Assembly: GCF_037969875.1 (NCBI RefSeq)
Contig: NZ_CP150218.1
Span: 434,001-498,000, forward strand
From: Paenibacillus sp. FSL R7-0337
GTDB lineage: Bacteria; Bacillota; Bacilli; Paenibacillales; Paenibacillaceae
Reading direction: 5' to 3'
Length of the DNA: 64,000 nucleotides
Positions 16,731 through 25,400 of this stretch are shown in pieces. The notes under the pieces are model-generated. The model was not told where the DNA came from. It ran no database searches and saw only the letters and a list, made by a program, of their open reading frames with translations. Numbering within the stretch: the stretch's first letter is position 1; the number at the start of each line of letters is the position of its first letter. A program made the position numbers and the translations under genes.

Positions 16731-19352
16731 ATGCAATCACTGGTTCTAAGGCTTAAGGACATGGACAATGTACCACTGCTGCTGGTTGGCGGGAAGGGGC
16801 TGAACCTGGGCAAGCTGTCCCGAATGGAAGGCATCCATGTGCCAGAGGGGTTCTGTGTGACGACAGAGGGTTATCAGGAAGCTATCCGGCATAATGAAGC
16901 GTATCATGCTTTGCTGGAACGGTTAACGGTGATGCAAGCCAAAGGCCAAGACCCGGCGCAACTCCTGGACATCAGCAGAGCGATCCGCGAGACGATTGAA
17001 GAATCCGAGATTCCGCCCGGGGTTGTGGCAGCCGTTACACAGCAGCTCGCGCAGTTTGGGAACGGTACGGCGTATGCGGTGCGATCCAGTGCAACGGCAG
17101 AGGATCTGCCGCATGCGTCTTTTGCCGGTCAACAGGATACGTATTTAAATGTAATAGGCCTGGACGCCATTCTGGAACACATCCGCAAATGCTGGGCGTC
17201 GCTCTTCACAGACCGTGCGGTAATCTACCGCATGCAGCAAGACTATGATCACAGACAAGTCTATTTATCTGTCATTGTACAGAAGATGGTCTTCCCGCAG
17301 GCCTCAGGCATTATGTTCACTGCAGATCCTGTTACAAATAACCGCAAGCTGCTATCGATCGACGCAGGGTATGGTCTGGGTGAAGCGCTCGTCTCGGGCA
17401 TCGTATCTGCGGATGTCTACAAGGTGCGGGATGAGAACATCGTGGAGAAGCGGATTGCCTCCAAAAAGCTGGCGGTCTACACTTTACCGGAAGGCGGCAC
17501 GGAACTCCGGCAGCTTGATTCTGCGCAGCAAGGGGCTGAGACGCTCACGGAATCACAGATTGTGCAGCTTGCCCGGATCGGAAGGGGCATTGAAGCAAGC
17601 TTCGGGGGCCTGCAGGATATCGAATGGTGCCTGGCCGATGATATCTTCTATATCGTCCAGAGCCGGCCGGTCACTACGTTATATCCCATTCCGGAATCCG
17701 GGGATCAGGAGAACCGTGCATATGTCTCTGTCGGCCATGGGCAAATGATGACGGACGCGATGAAGCCGCTGGGCCTGTCTTTTCATCTGATGGTTACTCC
17801 TGCCCCTATGCGGGTAGCCGGTTCCAGGCTGTTCGTTGATGTCACCGCTTATTTGGCCTCACCTGCCAGACAGACGATTGTTGATACCCTTGGGAAGTCC
17901 GATCCTTTAGTCAAAGACGCGCTGCTGACGATCCTTGAACGCGAAGATTTCATACCCGTATCGCCAGAGCTTCAACCCTCCGCCAGTCCCGGTAAAAGCA
18001 AACCAGACATACCCGATCCCCATGAGCAGGCACCGCTCAAGTCTGATCCGGCGACCGTTACAGAGTTGATTAAGAATAACGAAGCCTCGGTTGACGAATT
18101 GAAGCAGGCCATTCAGGGAAAATCCGGCGCGGAACTGTTTGATTTTATCCGTGGGGATATTAAGGAACTCAAGCGGCTGTTGTTCGATCCGCGCAGTACA
18201 GCAGTGTTCATGGCTGCTATGGATGCTTCGGCCTGGCTGAATGAGCACTTGAAGGAATGGCTCGGCGAAATCAACGCAGCAGATACCTTATCGCAATCGG
18301 TGGACAATAATATTACCTCAGCCATGGGCCTTGCGTTGCTTGATGTGGCCGATGTCATCCGCCCTTTTCCGCAGGTGACCGATTATTTGCAGCAGCACGT
18401 ACAAGACGGGGATTTCCTGGCCGGACTCCTTGCGATAGAAGGCGGGCAAGGTGCCTATGCAGCGCTGACAGAGTATCTCGGCAAATACGGGATGCGCTGC
18501 ACCGGGGAGATCGATATTACCAGAACCCGCTGGAGTGAGAACCCGGTCATTCTGATTCCTATGCTTCTCAGCAATATCCGGCAGTTCGCGCCGGGGGCCG
18601 GCAGACAGAAGTTCCAGCAGGGGCTTAAGGAAGCACGGGAGAAGGAACGGGACATCATGGAACGCTTGCGGCTGTTGCCGGATAGTGAGGATAAGATGCG
18701 GGAAACCAGACAACGGATTGAGCTGGTCCGGCATTACATCGGGTACAGGGAATATCCGAAGTACGGGATGGTCAGCCGTTACCTAGTATACAAACAGGCG
18801 ATGATGCAGGAAGCGGAGCGGCTCGCGCAGGCAGGGAGCATCCATGGCAAGGAAGATATCTTCTACCTGCAATTCGAGGAGCTATACGAGGCCGTTCGCA
18901 CTGGTGCATTCGATGACGAGCTGATTAAGAGACGCAAGGACGAATTCAAATTAGCCGAAAAGCTTACGCCGCCCCGTGTCATCACCTCAGAGGGTGAAAT
19001 TCTGTCCGGCCGGTACAGACGGGAGGATCTTCCGCCCGGTGCCCTGGCAGGTCTACCTGTCTCTACAGGAGTAATCGAAGGACGGGCTAGAGTGATCCTT
19101 AATATGGAGGAGGCAGAACTGGAGGAAGGGGATATCCTGGTCACCTCATTTACAGACCCCAGCTGGACGCCGCTGTTCGTCTCCATCAAAGGGCTGGTCA
19201 CCGAGGTCGGCGGGCTGATGACACATGGGGCAGTGATCGCCCGGGAATATGGCCTGCCTGCCGTGGTCGGCGTGGAGAATGCGACCTTAAGGATTCAAGA
19301 AGGGCAACGCATTCGCGTGGATGGAAGCACAGGATATGTTGAGCTGCTATAA
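16731..19352 (+). CDS. rph: Rifampicin phosphotransferase
   Basis: 873-residue dikinase that inactivates rifamycins by moving the beta-phosphate of ATP to the C21 hydroxyl, releasing AMP and phosphate. It matches Listeria Rph along its length: ATP-binding domain (~1-320; LVGGKGLNLGKLSRMEGIHV, FAVRSSATAEDLPHASFAGQ-like block, DIEWCLADDIFYIVQSRP), rifampicin-binding domain (~330-755; VGHGQMMTDAMKPLGLSF and MDASAWLNEHL), and swivelling His domain with GGLMTHGAVIAREYG, where His832 is the phosphocarrier (equivalent to Listeria His825). An upstream in-frame ATG at 16659 lacks a ribosome site; ATG 16731 has AGGGGAGATAGGG before it. The ABC ATPase follows after ~45 nt. Confidence 0.93.
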   Translation: MQSLVLRLKDMDNVPLLLVGGKGLNLGKLSRMEGIHVPEGFCVTTEGYQEAIRHNEAYHALLERLTVMQAKGQDPAQLLDISRAIRETIEESEIPPGVVAAVTQQLAQFGNGTAYAVRSSATAEDLPHASFAGQQDTYLNVIGLDAILEHIRKCWASLFTDRAVIYRMQQDYDHRQVYLSVIVQKMVFPQASGIMFTADPVTNNRKLLSIDAGYGLGEALVSGIVSADVYKVRDENIVEKRIASKKLAVYTLPEGGTELRQLDSAQQGAETLTESQIVQLARIGRGIEASFGGLQDIEWCLADDIFYIVQSRPVTTLYPIPESGDQENRAYVSVGHGQMMTDAMKPLGLSFHLMVTPAPMRVAGSRLFVDVTAYLASPARQTIVDTLGKSDPLVKDALLTILEREDFIPVSPELQPSASPGKSKPDIPDPHEQAPLKSDPATVTELIKNNEASVDELKQAIQGKSGAELFDFIRGDIKELKRLLFDPRSTAVFMAAMDASAWLNEHLKEWLGEINAADTLSQSVDNNITSAMGLALLDVADVIRPFPQVTDYLQQHVQDGDFLAGLLAIEGGQGAYAALTEYLGKYGMRCTGEIDITRTRWSENPVILIPMLLSNIRQFAPGAGRQKFQQGLKEAREKERDIMERLRLLPDSEDKMRETRQRIELVRHYIGYREYPKYGMVSRYLVYKQAMMQEAERLAQAGSIHGKEDIFYLQFEELYEAVRTGAFDDELIKRRKDEFKLAEKLTPPRVITSEGEILSGRYRREDLPPGALAGLPVSTGVIEGRARVILNMEEAELEEGDILVTSFTDPSWTPLFVSIKGLVTEVGGLMTHGAVIAREYGLPAVVGVENATLRIQEGQRIRVDGSTGYVELL

Positions 19353-19397
19353 TGTTTCATTAAAGACTATTGCTGAGGCAAGGGGGAGCACTGGAAC

Positions 19398-20171
19398 ATG
19401 ATTATATCGCTTGAAAAGGTATCCTGGCGGCGTGAGCAGACAATGATTCTCCATGATATGAATTGGCAGGTACATGAGGGACAGCACTGGTGCATCGTCG
19501 GTCTGAACGGTTCAGGCAAGACGACCATGCTGAACGTCGTGAACGGCTACATCTGGCCAACCCAAGGTCAAGTAGAGGTACTGGGCCACCGCTTCGGCGA
19601 TGTGGACCTAAGGGAGCTGCGCAAGCGGATCGGCTGGGTTAGCACCTCTTTGCAGCAGAAGCTGTACGGCCATCAGACGGCGCTGAACATTATTCTGAGC
19701 GGCAAGTTCGCCACGATTGGTCTATACGATAAAACAGAAGAAGAGGACGTGAAGCAGGCAGAGGAATTGCTGGAATTCCTGGATTGCTCGGCCCTGGCCA
19801 CACGCACTTATGATACCTTGTCACAGGGACAACGCCAAAAAATTCTTATCGCACGGGCGCTTATTGCAAACCCTGAGCTGCTCATCCTGGACGAGCCTTG
19901 TACGGGACTGGATATTTTTGCGCGGGAGCAGCTGCTGAGGATGATCGAGAAGATCACCAAGCAGGAGGGGGGGCCGACCTTACTCTATGTGACCCATCAT
20001 ATCGAGGAGATTACTCCCTGCTTCACCCATACCCTGCTGGTTAAGAATGGGGAAATCTACAAAGCGGACGAGACGACGGAGTGTCTTAAGTCTGAGGTGC
20101 TCAGCGATTTCTTCGATACCCCGGTTGAGGTGCAAGAGCACCATAACCGGAGATGGCTTACGCTCGGTTGA
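19398..20171 (+). CDS. ABC transporter ATP-binding protein, YlmA-like
   Basis: 257-residue stand-alone ABC ATPase. Walker A GLNGSGKTT, Q-loop region GWVSTSLQQKLYG, signature LSQGQRQK, Walker B LLILDEPCTG and H-loop YVTHHIEE are all present. The overall sequence resembles B. subtilis YlmA, whose role is not established. No permease gene is adjacent, so it may be a soluble ATPase or use a distant partner. It lies 45 nt after rph without an intervening terminator and is probably co-transcribed, but a role in rifamycin resistance is only speculation. The start ATG follows AAGGGGGAGCA. Confidence 0.85.
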   Translation: MIISLEKVSWRREQTMILHDMNWQVHEGQHWCIVGLNGSGKTTMLNVVNGYIWPTQGQVEVLGHRFGDVDLRELRKRIGWVSTSLQQKLYGHQTALNIILSGKFATIGLYDKTEEEDVKQAEELLEFLDCSALATRTYDTLSQGQRQKILIARALIANPELLILDEPCTGLDIFAREQLLRMIEKITKQEGGPTLLYVTHHIEEITPCFTHTLLVKNGEIYKADETTECLKSEVLSDFFDTPVEVQEHHNRRWLTLG

Positions 20172-20250
20172 ACAAGAGGCGTTCCAGCAATCCATGACAA
20201 ATAATGTTTTGTACCCGGGAGACATGCCGTGTCCATTCCATCAAGTCCGC

Positions 20251-20288
20251 AATATTGTGTAGGGTAGGACCACATAAACCACAATATT
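20251..20288 (+). promoter_or_regulatory. Inverted repeat abutting the ribosome site of a 65-residue ORF
   Basis: AATATTGTG (20251-20259) and CACAATATT (20280-20288) are perfect 9-nt complements, 20 nt apart. The second arm ends one base before AGGAGG (20289-20294). It could be an operator or an RNA hairpin that affects translation. Confidence 0.5.
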
Positions 20289-20302
20289 AGGAGGAATGAC
20301 TT

Positions 20303-20500
20303 ATGGCAGATGAAGGATGTAATCAGACCGCTTCCGGGGCTTGCTCACATGCAGAGGGTAGTAGTACAGTCGTTCTTGAAGAACACGTGAATTCTCATAT
20401 CATTGGTTGTAAGGGAGAAACTGTATTTTTCGGTTCTTGGCATTTAGCGAATGGGAATGAATCCACTCAAGGCATGAAGATCTGGAACCGCTTCTGCTGA
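20303..20500 (+). CDS. Small 65-residue protein with one SHAEG motif
   Basis: Short ORF with a full AGGAGG ribosome site 8 nt before ATG, which favours real translation. It has four cysteines (6, 14, 36, 65). Residues 9-22 (TASGACSHAEGSST) match the ASGxxSHAEGxxT repeat of YadA-like head domains and phage tail appendages, and ANGNEST at 49-55 is weakly similar. It is too short for a complete repeat stack. It may be a remnant of a larger coat or tail protein, or a genuine small protein. No signal peptide or membrane segment. A hairpin lies directly upstream. Confidence 0.5.
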   Translation: MADEGCNQTASGACSHAEGSSTVVLEEHVNSHIIGCKGETVFFGSWHLANGNESTQGMKIWNRFC

Positions 20501-20593
20501 AGGCTACCGCGTTCTTGCGAGAATAGCACCGGATCAAATCCGAATTTATGTGAAGTAGAGACGATTCAGCAATAGGTGCGGCTCAAAAATACA

Positions 20594-20632
20594 AAGCAGC
20601 GATTCTCCTGTTTACGGAGGATCGCTGCTTTT
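20594..20632. terminator. Bidirectional terminator between the small ORF and the GH4 gene
   Basis: AAGCAGCGAT (20594-20603) pairs with ATCGCTGCTT (20621-20630), extended inwards by TCTCC/GGAGGA-type pairing. T's follow on the plus strand. The GH4 gene ends on the opposite side at 20645. Confidence 0.75.
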
Positions 20633-20644
20633 GTTATGGAGAAA

Positions 20645-21943
20645 TTATTGATACTTCGGCAGCCAGTCTCCATGGGCCGTGATCAGATCATCGCACATGC
20701 TGACAATGTCGTCCATCGACAGCTCTGCGGCGGTATGCGGGTCCAGCATAGCGGCGTGGTAGATATGGTCCTTTTTGCGAGTCATAGCGGCTTCGATGGT
20801 CAGGAGCTGGGTGTTGATGTTGGTCCGGTTCAGCGCTGCACACTGCGGTGGCAGATCACCTACGAAGGTTGGCGTTACGCCGCTTCTGTCCACCAGACAA
20901 GGCACCTCGACGCAGGCTTCACGCGGCAGATTGGTGATCAGCCCCGTGTTCATCACATTGCCGCCGATCTTGAACGGCACATCCGTCTCCATGGCTTCAA
21001 GGATGTAGGAGGCATACTCATGGGAACGCTCATGCGTCAGATCCTGGTTATTCACCAGATCTCCGCGCATCTGCTCCCATTCCTTAATCTGTTCCACGCA
21101 GCGGCGCGGATATTCGTCCAGCGGAATCTGGAAGCGTTCGATCAGCTCCGGGTAGTTCCGCTTAATGAAGTACGGATGATACTCGGCGTTATGCTCGGAG
21201 GATTCCGTAATATAGTAGCCGAATTTCAGCATCATCTCATAGCGGATCATGTCGTAGTGAGGCTCAAGCTGCTTCTCGGCCGCACGCCGTTTGATCTCCG
21301 GGTACAGGTCCTCGCCGTCTTTGGTGACTTCAAGCAGCCAGGCCATGTGGTTGATGCCGGCGATTCTGGCTTGAACCCCTGTCTTATCAATGCCGAGGTG
21401 GTCGAATAAACCAGGGATACACTGCTGCACGCTGTGACAGAGTCCAATAGTATTCACGCCGCCATAGGTGTTCATGACATTCGTCAGAACGGCCATCGGG
21501 TTCGTATAGTTCAGGAACAGCGCATCCGGGCACACCTCACGGATATCCGCTGCAAAATCCAGCATAACCGGAATGGTACGCAGATTGCGGAAGATGCCGC
21601 CAATGCCTACCGTGTCCGCAATGGTCTGGCGCAGGCCATATTTCTTGGGAATCTCAAAATCCGTAATCGTACAAGGATCGTACCCGCCGACCTGAATGGC
21701 ATTGACTACATATTTGGCACCGCGCAGTGCTTCCTTGCGGTCGGTATACGTATTGACTGTACAAGTGCTGCCGCTGCTTTTCTTCAGATTCTGGAGCATG
21801 CTGGCAGAGTCATTCAGACGCTGGAGATCGATATCATATAGGGCAAGCTCGAAGCCCTGCAGAGCGGGCGTAGCCATGATATCTCCAAGGACGTTTTTGG
21901 CGAATACTGTACTTCCGGCACCGATAAATGTAACTTTAGACAT
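20645..21943 (-). CDS. melA: GH4 alpha-galactosidase (MelA-like)
   Basis: 432-residue cytosolic family GH4 glycosidase, which uses NAD+ and a divalent metal in an oxidation-elimination mechanism. The dinucleotide-binding start is KVTFIGAGSTVFAKNVLGD. The metal/substrate motif is CHSV at 169-172, the form seen in alpha-galactosidases of this family (CHEV is typical of alpha-glucosidases and CHG of alpha-glucuronidases). AGINHMAWLLEV supplies the second conserved block. It would remove alpha-galactosyl ends from melibiose- or raffinose-type sugars. AGGAGG precedes the ATG. It diverges from an AraC regulator, the likely activator. Confidence 0.88.
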   Translation of the reverse strand: MSKVTFIGAGSTVFAKNVLGDIMATPALQGFELALYDIDLQRLNDSASMLQNLKKSSGSTCTVNTYTDRKEALRGAKYVVNAIQVGGYDPCTITDFEIPKKYGLRQTIADTVGIGGIFRNLRTIPVMLDFAADIREVCPDALFLNYTNPMAVLTNVMNTYGGVNTIGLCHSVQQCIPGLFDHLGIDKTGVQARIAGINHMAWLLEVTKDGEDLYPEIKRRAAEKQLEPHYDMIRYEMMLKFGYYITESSEHNAEYHPYFIKRNYPELIERFQIPLDEYPRRCVEQIKEWEQMRGDLVNNQDLTHERSHEYASYILEAMETDVPFKIGGNVMNTGLITNLPREACVEVPCLVDRSGVTPTFVGDLPPQCAALNRTNINTQLLTIEAAMTRKKDHIYHAAMLDPHTAAELSMDDIVSMCDDLITAHGDWLPKYQ

Positions 21944-22079
21944 AAGAGTCTAACCTCCTGTTGGTTGTGGGATATTAGGTTTCAGAAGCTTTTTTCGCTT
22001 GATTCATCTATAATCACTATAGAATAGAACCGAAGCCCCGCCTATGGAGAAAGACAAGATAGATATGGAGGAATGTTGC

Positions 22080-22970
22080 ATGAATCCGGATCATTACGAG
22101 TTCACTCTGGCCATTAACCTGATACCGGAGGAGCAGGATTTGTCAGTGCTGTTCAGCGGCGAGGGGAGACCGCTTCCCGGACATACCATCGGACCGTCTG
22201 TACATGATTTCTACTTAATACATACCGTTCTGGAGGGCGGAGGCCTGTTCGAGTGCGGGACATTCGCGGCCGAGTGCAAGGCGGGAGATACCTTCGTGAT
22301 TATGCCCGGGTCCTTATTCAGCTATAAGGCTGACCCGGATATTCCGTGGCATTATGCGTGGGTAGCCCTGCAGGGGATTGGTGTTCTGGATCTGCTTAGA
22401 GCCGTGGGCATTACCAGGGAGCAGCCCTTTCTGTCTTCCGGCAACGTCCCTGAGCTGCATAGCTTATATGAACGTATCCGGCAGGCATTCAAGCAATCCG
22501 CGTATCCGCGGCTGGAGAGTCTGGAGGCGTCAGGCTGGGCACGGCTGCTGCTGCATCAGTTCGGACGGGATAATCTAAGCGCCTTGCCGCCGAATCCGTC
22601 CGGGATGCCGGAGATGATCGACCGGCAGATCGACCAGGCGATCCGCTGGATCTCGCTGCAATACCATCAGCAAATCAGCATCGATCACCTCGCGTCCTCG
22701 CTTGGCTATCACCGGGTGCATTTATCAAAGGCATTCAAGCAGCGGACCGGCCTGTCTCCCAAGCAGTTCCTGCTTAAAATCAGAATGGACAAGGCCAGAG
22801 AGCTGCTGGGCAGCATGCTGACGATTGAACAAGTGGCCTCTTCCGTCGGCTTCAATGACGCCTTGTATTTCTCCAAGCAATTCCGCAAAGCTACCGGCAT
22901 GCCGCCGAGCGAATACCGGATAGGACTTAGGAACGGGAACGAAAAAGATACAGGAGGATCAAGCATATGA
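22080..22970 (+). CDS. AraC-family transcriptional regulator
   Basis: 296 residues. Residues ~30-150 form a cupin-like sugar-sensing domain (FLYS-type jelly roll; FVIMPGSLFSYKADPDIPWHYAW). Residues ~190-290 form a double helix-turn-helix (LASSLGYHRVHLSKAFKQRT, then QVASSVGFNDALYFSKQFRK, ending GMPPSEYR). This is the MsmR/RafR layout. The frame opens at 22044, but ATG 22080 follows GGAGGA at 7-8 nt and is preferred. It faces away from the GH4 alpha-galactosidase gene, its likely target, and overlaps the next gene by 4 nt (ATGA). Confidence 0.88.
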   Translation: MNPDHYEFTLAINLIPEEQDLSVLFSGEGRPLPGHTIGPSVHDFYLIHTVLEGGGLFECGTFAAECKAGDTFVIMPGSLFSYKADPDIPWHYAWVALQGIGVLDLLRAVGITREQPFLSSGNVPELHSLYERIRQAFKQSAYPRLESLEASGWARLLLHQFGRDNLSALPPNPSGMPEMIDRQIDQAIRWISLQYHQQISIDHLASSLGYHRVHLSKAFKQRTGLSPKQFLLKIRMDKARELLGSMLTIEQVASSVGFNDALYFSKQFRKATGMPPSEYRIGLRNGNEKDTGGSSI

Positions 22971-23716
22971 AACCGCAAGTTCAGCGAATCCGTGATCTGA
23001 CTATTGTGCGAAGAGAGGGGGGCCGCTTGCTGGTCATCGGCTGCGACTCCAGCGCCAGCATCGGGAATAAGCCGATGGATGCGGTGCAGACTCCCCCTGC
23101 TGTTGTAGGCTATTATGCTGCCAGAGTTGCAGTAATGGAGGTACTATCTGTGGGGGCTGAGATCTTAACTGTCATCGATACCCTGGCGGTAGAGAAGGAG
23201 CCTACAGGGAATGAGATTATAAGGGGCATCCGCAAGCTGCTTGAGGAAGCCGGACTGACTGCCGCCCACGTGAACGGCAGCACTGAGGATAATTTCGTGA
23301 CCTGTCAGACCGGTATCGGAATCACTGTGATCGGGGAGGCGGATGAGACGCAGTTGAAGCTGGGCTGTTCACAGGGCGGAGACTGTATCGTGATGCTGGG
23401 CGAACCGCTGGTCGGAAGCGCTGTTCTGGAGCAGGAAGCAAGCCAGTGTACCATCCGGCAGCTTCAGCTTCTGGCAGCTGCGCCGGAGGTCCATGACATT
23501 CACCCGGTCGGCTCTAGGGGAGCAGGGTATGAAGCGGAGCTGCTCGCGGAGCTGAACAGCTGCGGCTTCCGGCCGGTGCCTGGAATAGCGGATAAGCTAC
23601 AGGTATCCGGGGGGCCGGCGACAGCAGTGATTTTTGCGGCAAAGGAACGTGGGATTAGAGAACTTCAGTCCAGAATAGGCGGCAAAATGGAGATTATCGG
23701 TTATTTGCAGGATTGA
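22967..23716 (+). CDS. AIR-synthase-related (PurM-like) protein, possibly alpha-ribazole kinase
   Basis: 249-residue protein of the PurM/SelD/ThiL ATP-binding fold. VIGCDSSASIGNKPMDAV near the start and GYYAARVAVMEVLSVGAE resemble CblS, the alpha-ribazole kinase used by some Firmicutes to salvage the lower ligand of cobalamin; NGSTEDNFVTCQTGIGITVI is the following glycine-rich block. No other cobalamin gene is nearby, so this is a family-level guess. The ATG overlaps the AraC stop codon (ATGA), so the two are translated together, an odd pairing. No terminator is seen before the IS element that follows. Confidence 0.6.
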   Translation: MKPQVQRIRDLTIVRREGGRLLVIGCDSSASIGNKPMDAVQTPPAVVGYYAARVAVMEVLSVGAEILTVIDTLAVEKEPTGNEIIRGIRKLLEEAGLTAAHVNGSTEDNFVTCQTGIGITVIGEADETQLKLGCSQGGDCIVMLGEPLVGSAVLEQEASQCTIRQLQLLAAAPEVHDIHPVGSRGAGYEAELLAELNSCGFRPVPGIADKLQVSGGPATAVIFAAKERGIRELQSRIGGKMEIIGYLQD

Positions 23717-23868
23717 CCGGCTTGCGGAAGGTGAATTCAGCGCGAAGAAGGCGGATTTGATTAAGCGACATTAGCCTTTCCGGGAACAAATGGATAAATG
23801 CAGTTAGAATTAAAAGTGGACACCCGTTAAGAAAGCACGAATAATGAACTTAACGAGGAGGTGTTCCC

Positions 23869-24186
23869 ATGGGTGAACAACGGCAACGATACAATGAAAC
23901 CTTTAAAAGAGAAACGGTAAAGCACATTCAGGAACAGACAAAGTCGGTGGTGGAGATTGGGGAGGAACTGGGGATCTCCCCTGGGGTGCTGCACAACTGG
24001 CTGGCGAAGTATCGGGAGTTCAGCAACGAACCTCTTAATAGTGCGGAAAAGGTTCGCGAACTGGAGCAGCGATTGGCAGAACAAGAAAAGGAATTACGGG
24101 CAAGAGCGCAGCGTATTGCAGACGTCGAAGAGGAGCTTGCCATCGTAAAAAAAGCGGTGCACATCTTCAGCAAACCAAAGAACTGA
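23869..24186 (+). CDS. IS3-family transposase OrfA
   Basis: 105-residue DNA-binding subunit. The N-terminal helix-turn-helix is RETVKHIQEQTKSVVEIGEELGISPGVLHNWL-like (Tnp_1/HTH), followed by a leucine-zipper coiled coil of ~45 residues (VRELEQRLAEQEKELRARAQ). A run of seven A at 24147-24153, in the codon frame GTA AAA AAA GCG, is a typical -1 ribosomal slip site that would fuse OrfA to OrfB. GAGGAGGTG precedes the ATG. OrfA itself looks intact. Confidence 0.88.
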   Translation: MGEQRQRYNETFKRETVKHIQEQTKSVVEIGEELGISPGVLHNWLAKYREFSNEPLNSAEKVRELEQRLAEQEKELRARAQRIADVEEELAIVKKAVHIFSKPKN

Positions 24187-24224
24187 GATTCCAGTTCATC
24201 GAAACTCATCGCTCCGAGTTTCGA

Positions 24225-25041
24225 GTGGAGAAGATGTGCAGCATGCTCAACGTTTCCCGGAGCGGGTTCTACAAGTGGCGGGAGAAGGAAACTAGCCCCC
24301 AAGCAGAGCGTAAGGCAAAGTTGCTCCAGCGAATCTCCTATCATTTCAAGGATAACCAGAGCCGTTACGGCAGCCCCAAAATCACCAAACTTCTACAGAG
24401 AGAAGGCTACACGGTTAGCGAGCGGACGGTGGGGAAATACATGCAAGAGCTGGGTTTACGCTCCTGTGTCGCCAAGCGTTTTCGCGTGAATACGACCGAT
24501 TCCAATCACGATTTGCCCATTGCCCCGAACCTGCTGAACCAAGAATTTAAGACGGACGAACCCAACCGGGTCTGACATCCCCTGCCGGGAAGGCCGACTG
24601 TACTTAGCCAGTGTGCTCGACCTCTGTACGAAAGAGATTGTCGGTTGGAGGCTAGCGGATCGAATGACGACGGATCTGGTCCTCGGTGCCTTAGACAATG
24701 CCTACAGCGCGAAACGGCCCAAGAAGGGACTCACCCATCACTCGGATCGGGGATCGCAGTATGCCTCTGCAGAGTACCGTAAGCGTCTAGAGAAGTACCA
24801 TATGAAGGCCAGTATGAGCCGCAAGGGGAATTGCTATGAGAATGCCTGCATGGAGTCCTTTCATAGCCTCCTAAAGAAAGAGTTCGTCTATTGCACAAAG
24901 TTCAAAACAAAGCAGCAGGCGAAGCACGAGATCTTCCAGTACATTGAATTCTTTTATAACCGCAAGCGAATCCACGGTGCGCTGGGTTATGTGTCCCCTG
25001 TCCAGTTTGCAGCACAGTTTAAAAAGAGAAAACACGTATAA
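24225..25041 (+). pseudogene. IS3-family transposase OrfB, broken by a small deletion
   Basis: Integrase-core DDE subunit in two frames. The first part (24225-24575) has the HTH_21 segment MLNVSRSGFYKWREKE and ends at a TGA after DEPNRV. The second part continues in another frame with CREGRLYLASVLDLCTKEIV through THHSDRGSQY and ENACMESFHS to the end. Comparing with the family pattern NRVWxTDITYIPxREG, the break is best explained by one 17-nt deletion running from the W codon into the Y codon. That removes the first catalytic Asp (TDIT). The second Asp and the Glu remain. No active transposase can be made. Confidence 0.88.
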
Positions 25042-25079
25042 TTCACTTTTTTTGTGTCCACTTTCTTGACGGAGGTCCA

Positions 25080-25400
25080 AAACGTATCTTAATTTTACGC
25101 TTTCTGCGGAATGCTGCGAAATAAGTGGAAAAACAGCATCTGCTGCTCATTGATTGGGCCACATCGGGTAACGAGTGAGTATTTAAGTGCCATTTTTCCA
25201 ATTACTCCCCCAGCGTGGCCCATACGTTCCTATGCAAGTGGATGAAATCCAACTAGCTTCGCTCCCGCAATGCACATCCCAGGCTCAGCCGCTACCCAAG
25301 CGCAATGGGCAGTAGTAGTATAAACTAGTAATCAAACAAGTGGAACGGTTTTGCCACCCTGTTGACCAAGGTTACCATTTCAGCGAGAAAGGGGTCCCTC
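25080..25400. other. Intergenic region after the IS element
   Basis: 321 nt with no gene. It contains an inverted pair of short segments around AATAAGTGGAAAAA (25119) and its near complement (25190), and a family E repeat at 25337-25390. Confidence 0.55.
25337..25390. repeat. Dispersed intergenic repeat, family E, copy 2
   Basis: A 54-nt element matching 16452-16506, with identical CAAGTGGAA at the start and TTTCAGCGAGAAA at the end. The 3' end lies 10 nt before the ATPase start codon and supplies its purine-rich leader. Confidence 0.6.

Larger units (their letters stand above)
23817..25079 (+). mobile_element. IS3-family insertion sequence, inactivated
   Basis: About 1263 bp with imperfect terminal inverted repeats: left end TGGACACCCGTTAAGAAAG, right end (read inwards) TGGACCTCCGTCAAGAAAGT. 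It carries orfA and a frameshifted orfB. No exact target duplication is visible (AAG before, AAA after), so the copy is old or the ends have drifted. It lies between the AIR-synthase-like gene and the AAA ATPase gene without breaking either frame. Confidence 0.88.

Noticed and set aside
20576..21409. 277-codon plus-strand open frame
   Set aside because: Antisense to the well-supported GH4 gene, with no ribosome site.
21961..22043. Promoters in the GH4/AraC divergent gap
   Set aside because: TATAAT and TAGAAT-like boxes exist, but no -35 element sits at an acceptable distance on either strand.
23810..25085. Target-site duplication of the IS element
   Set aside because: Flanks read AAG and AAA, which do not match at the 3-4 bp expected.
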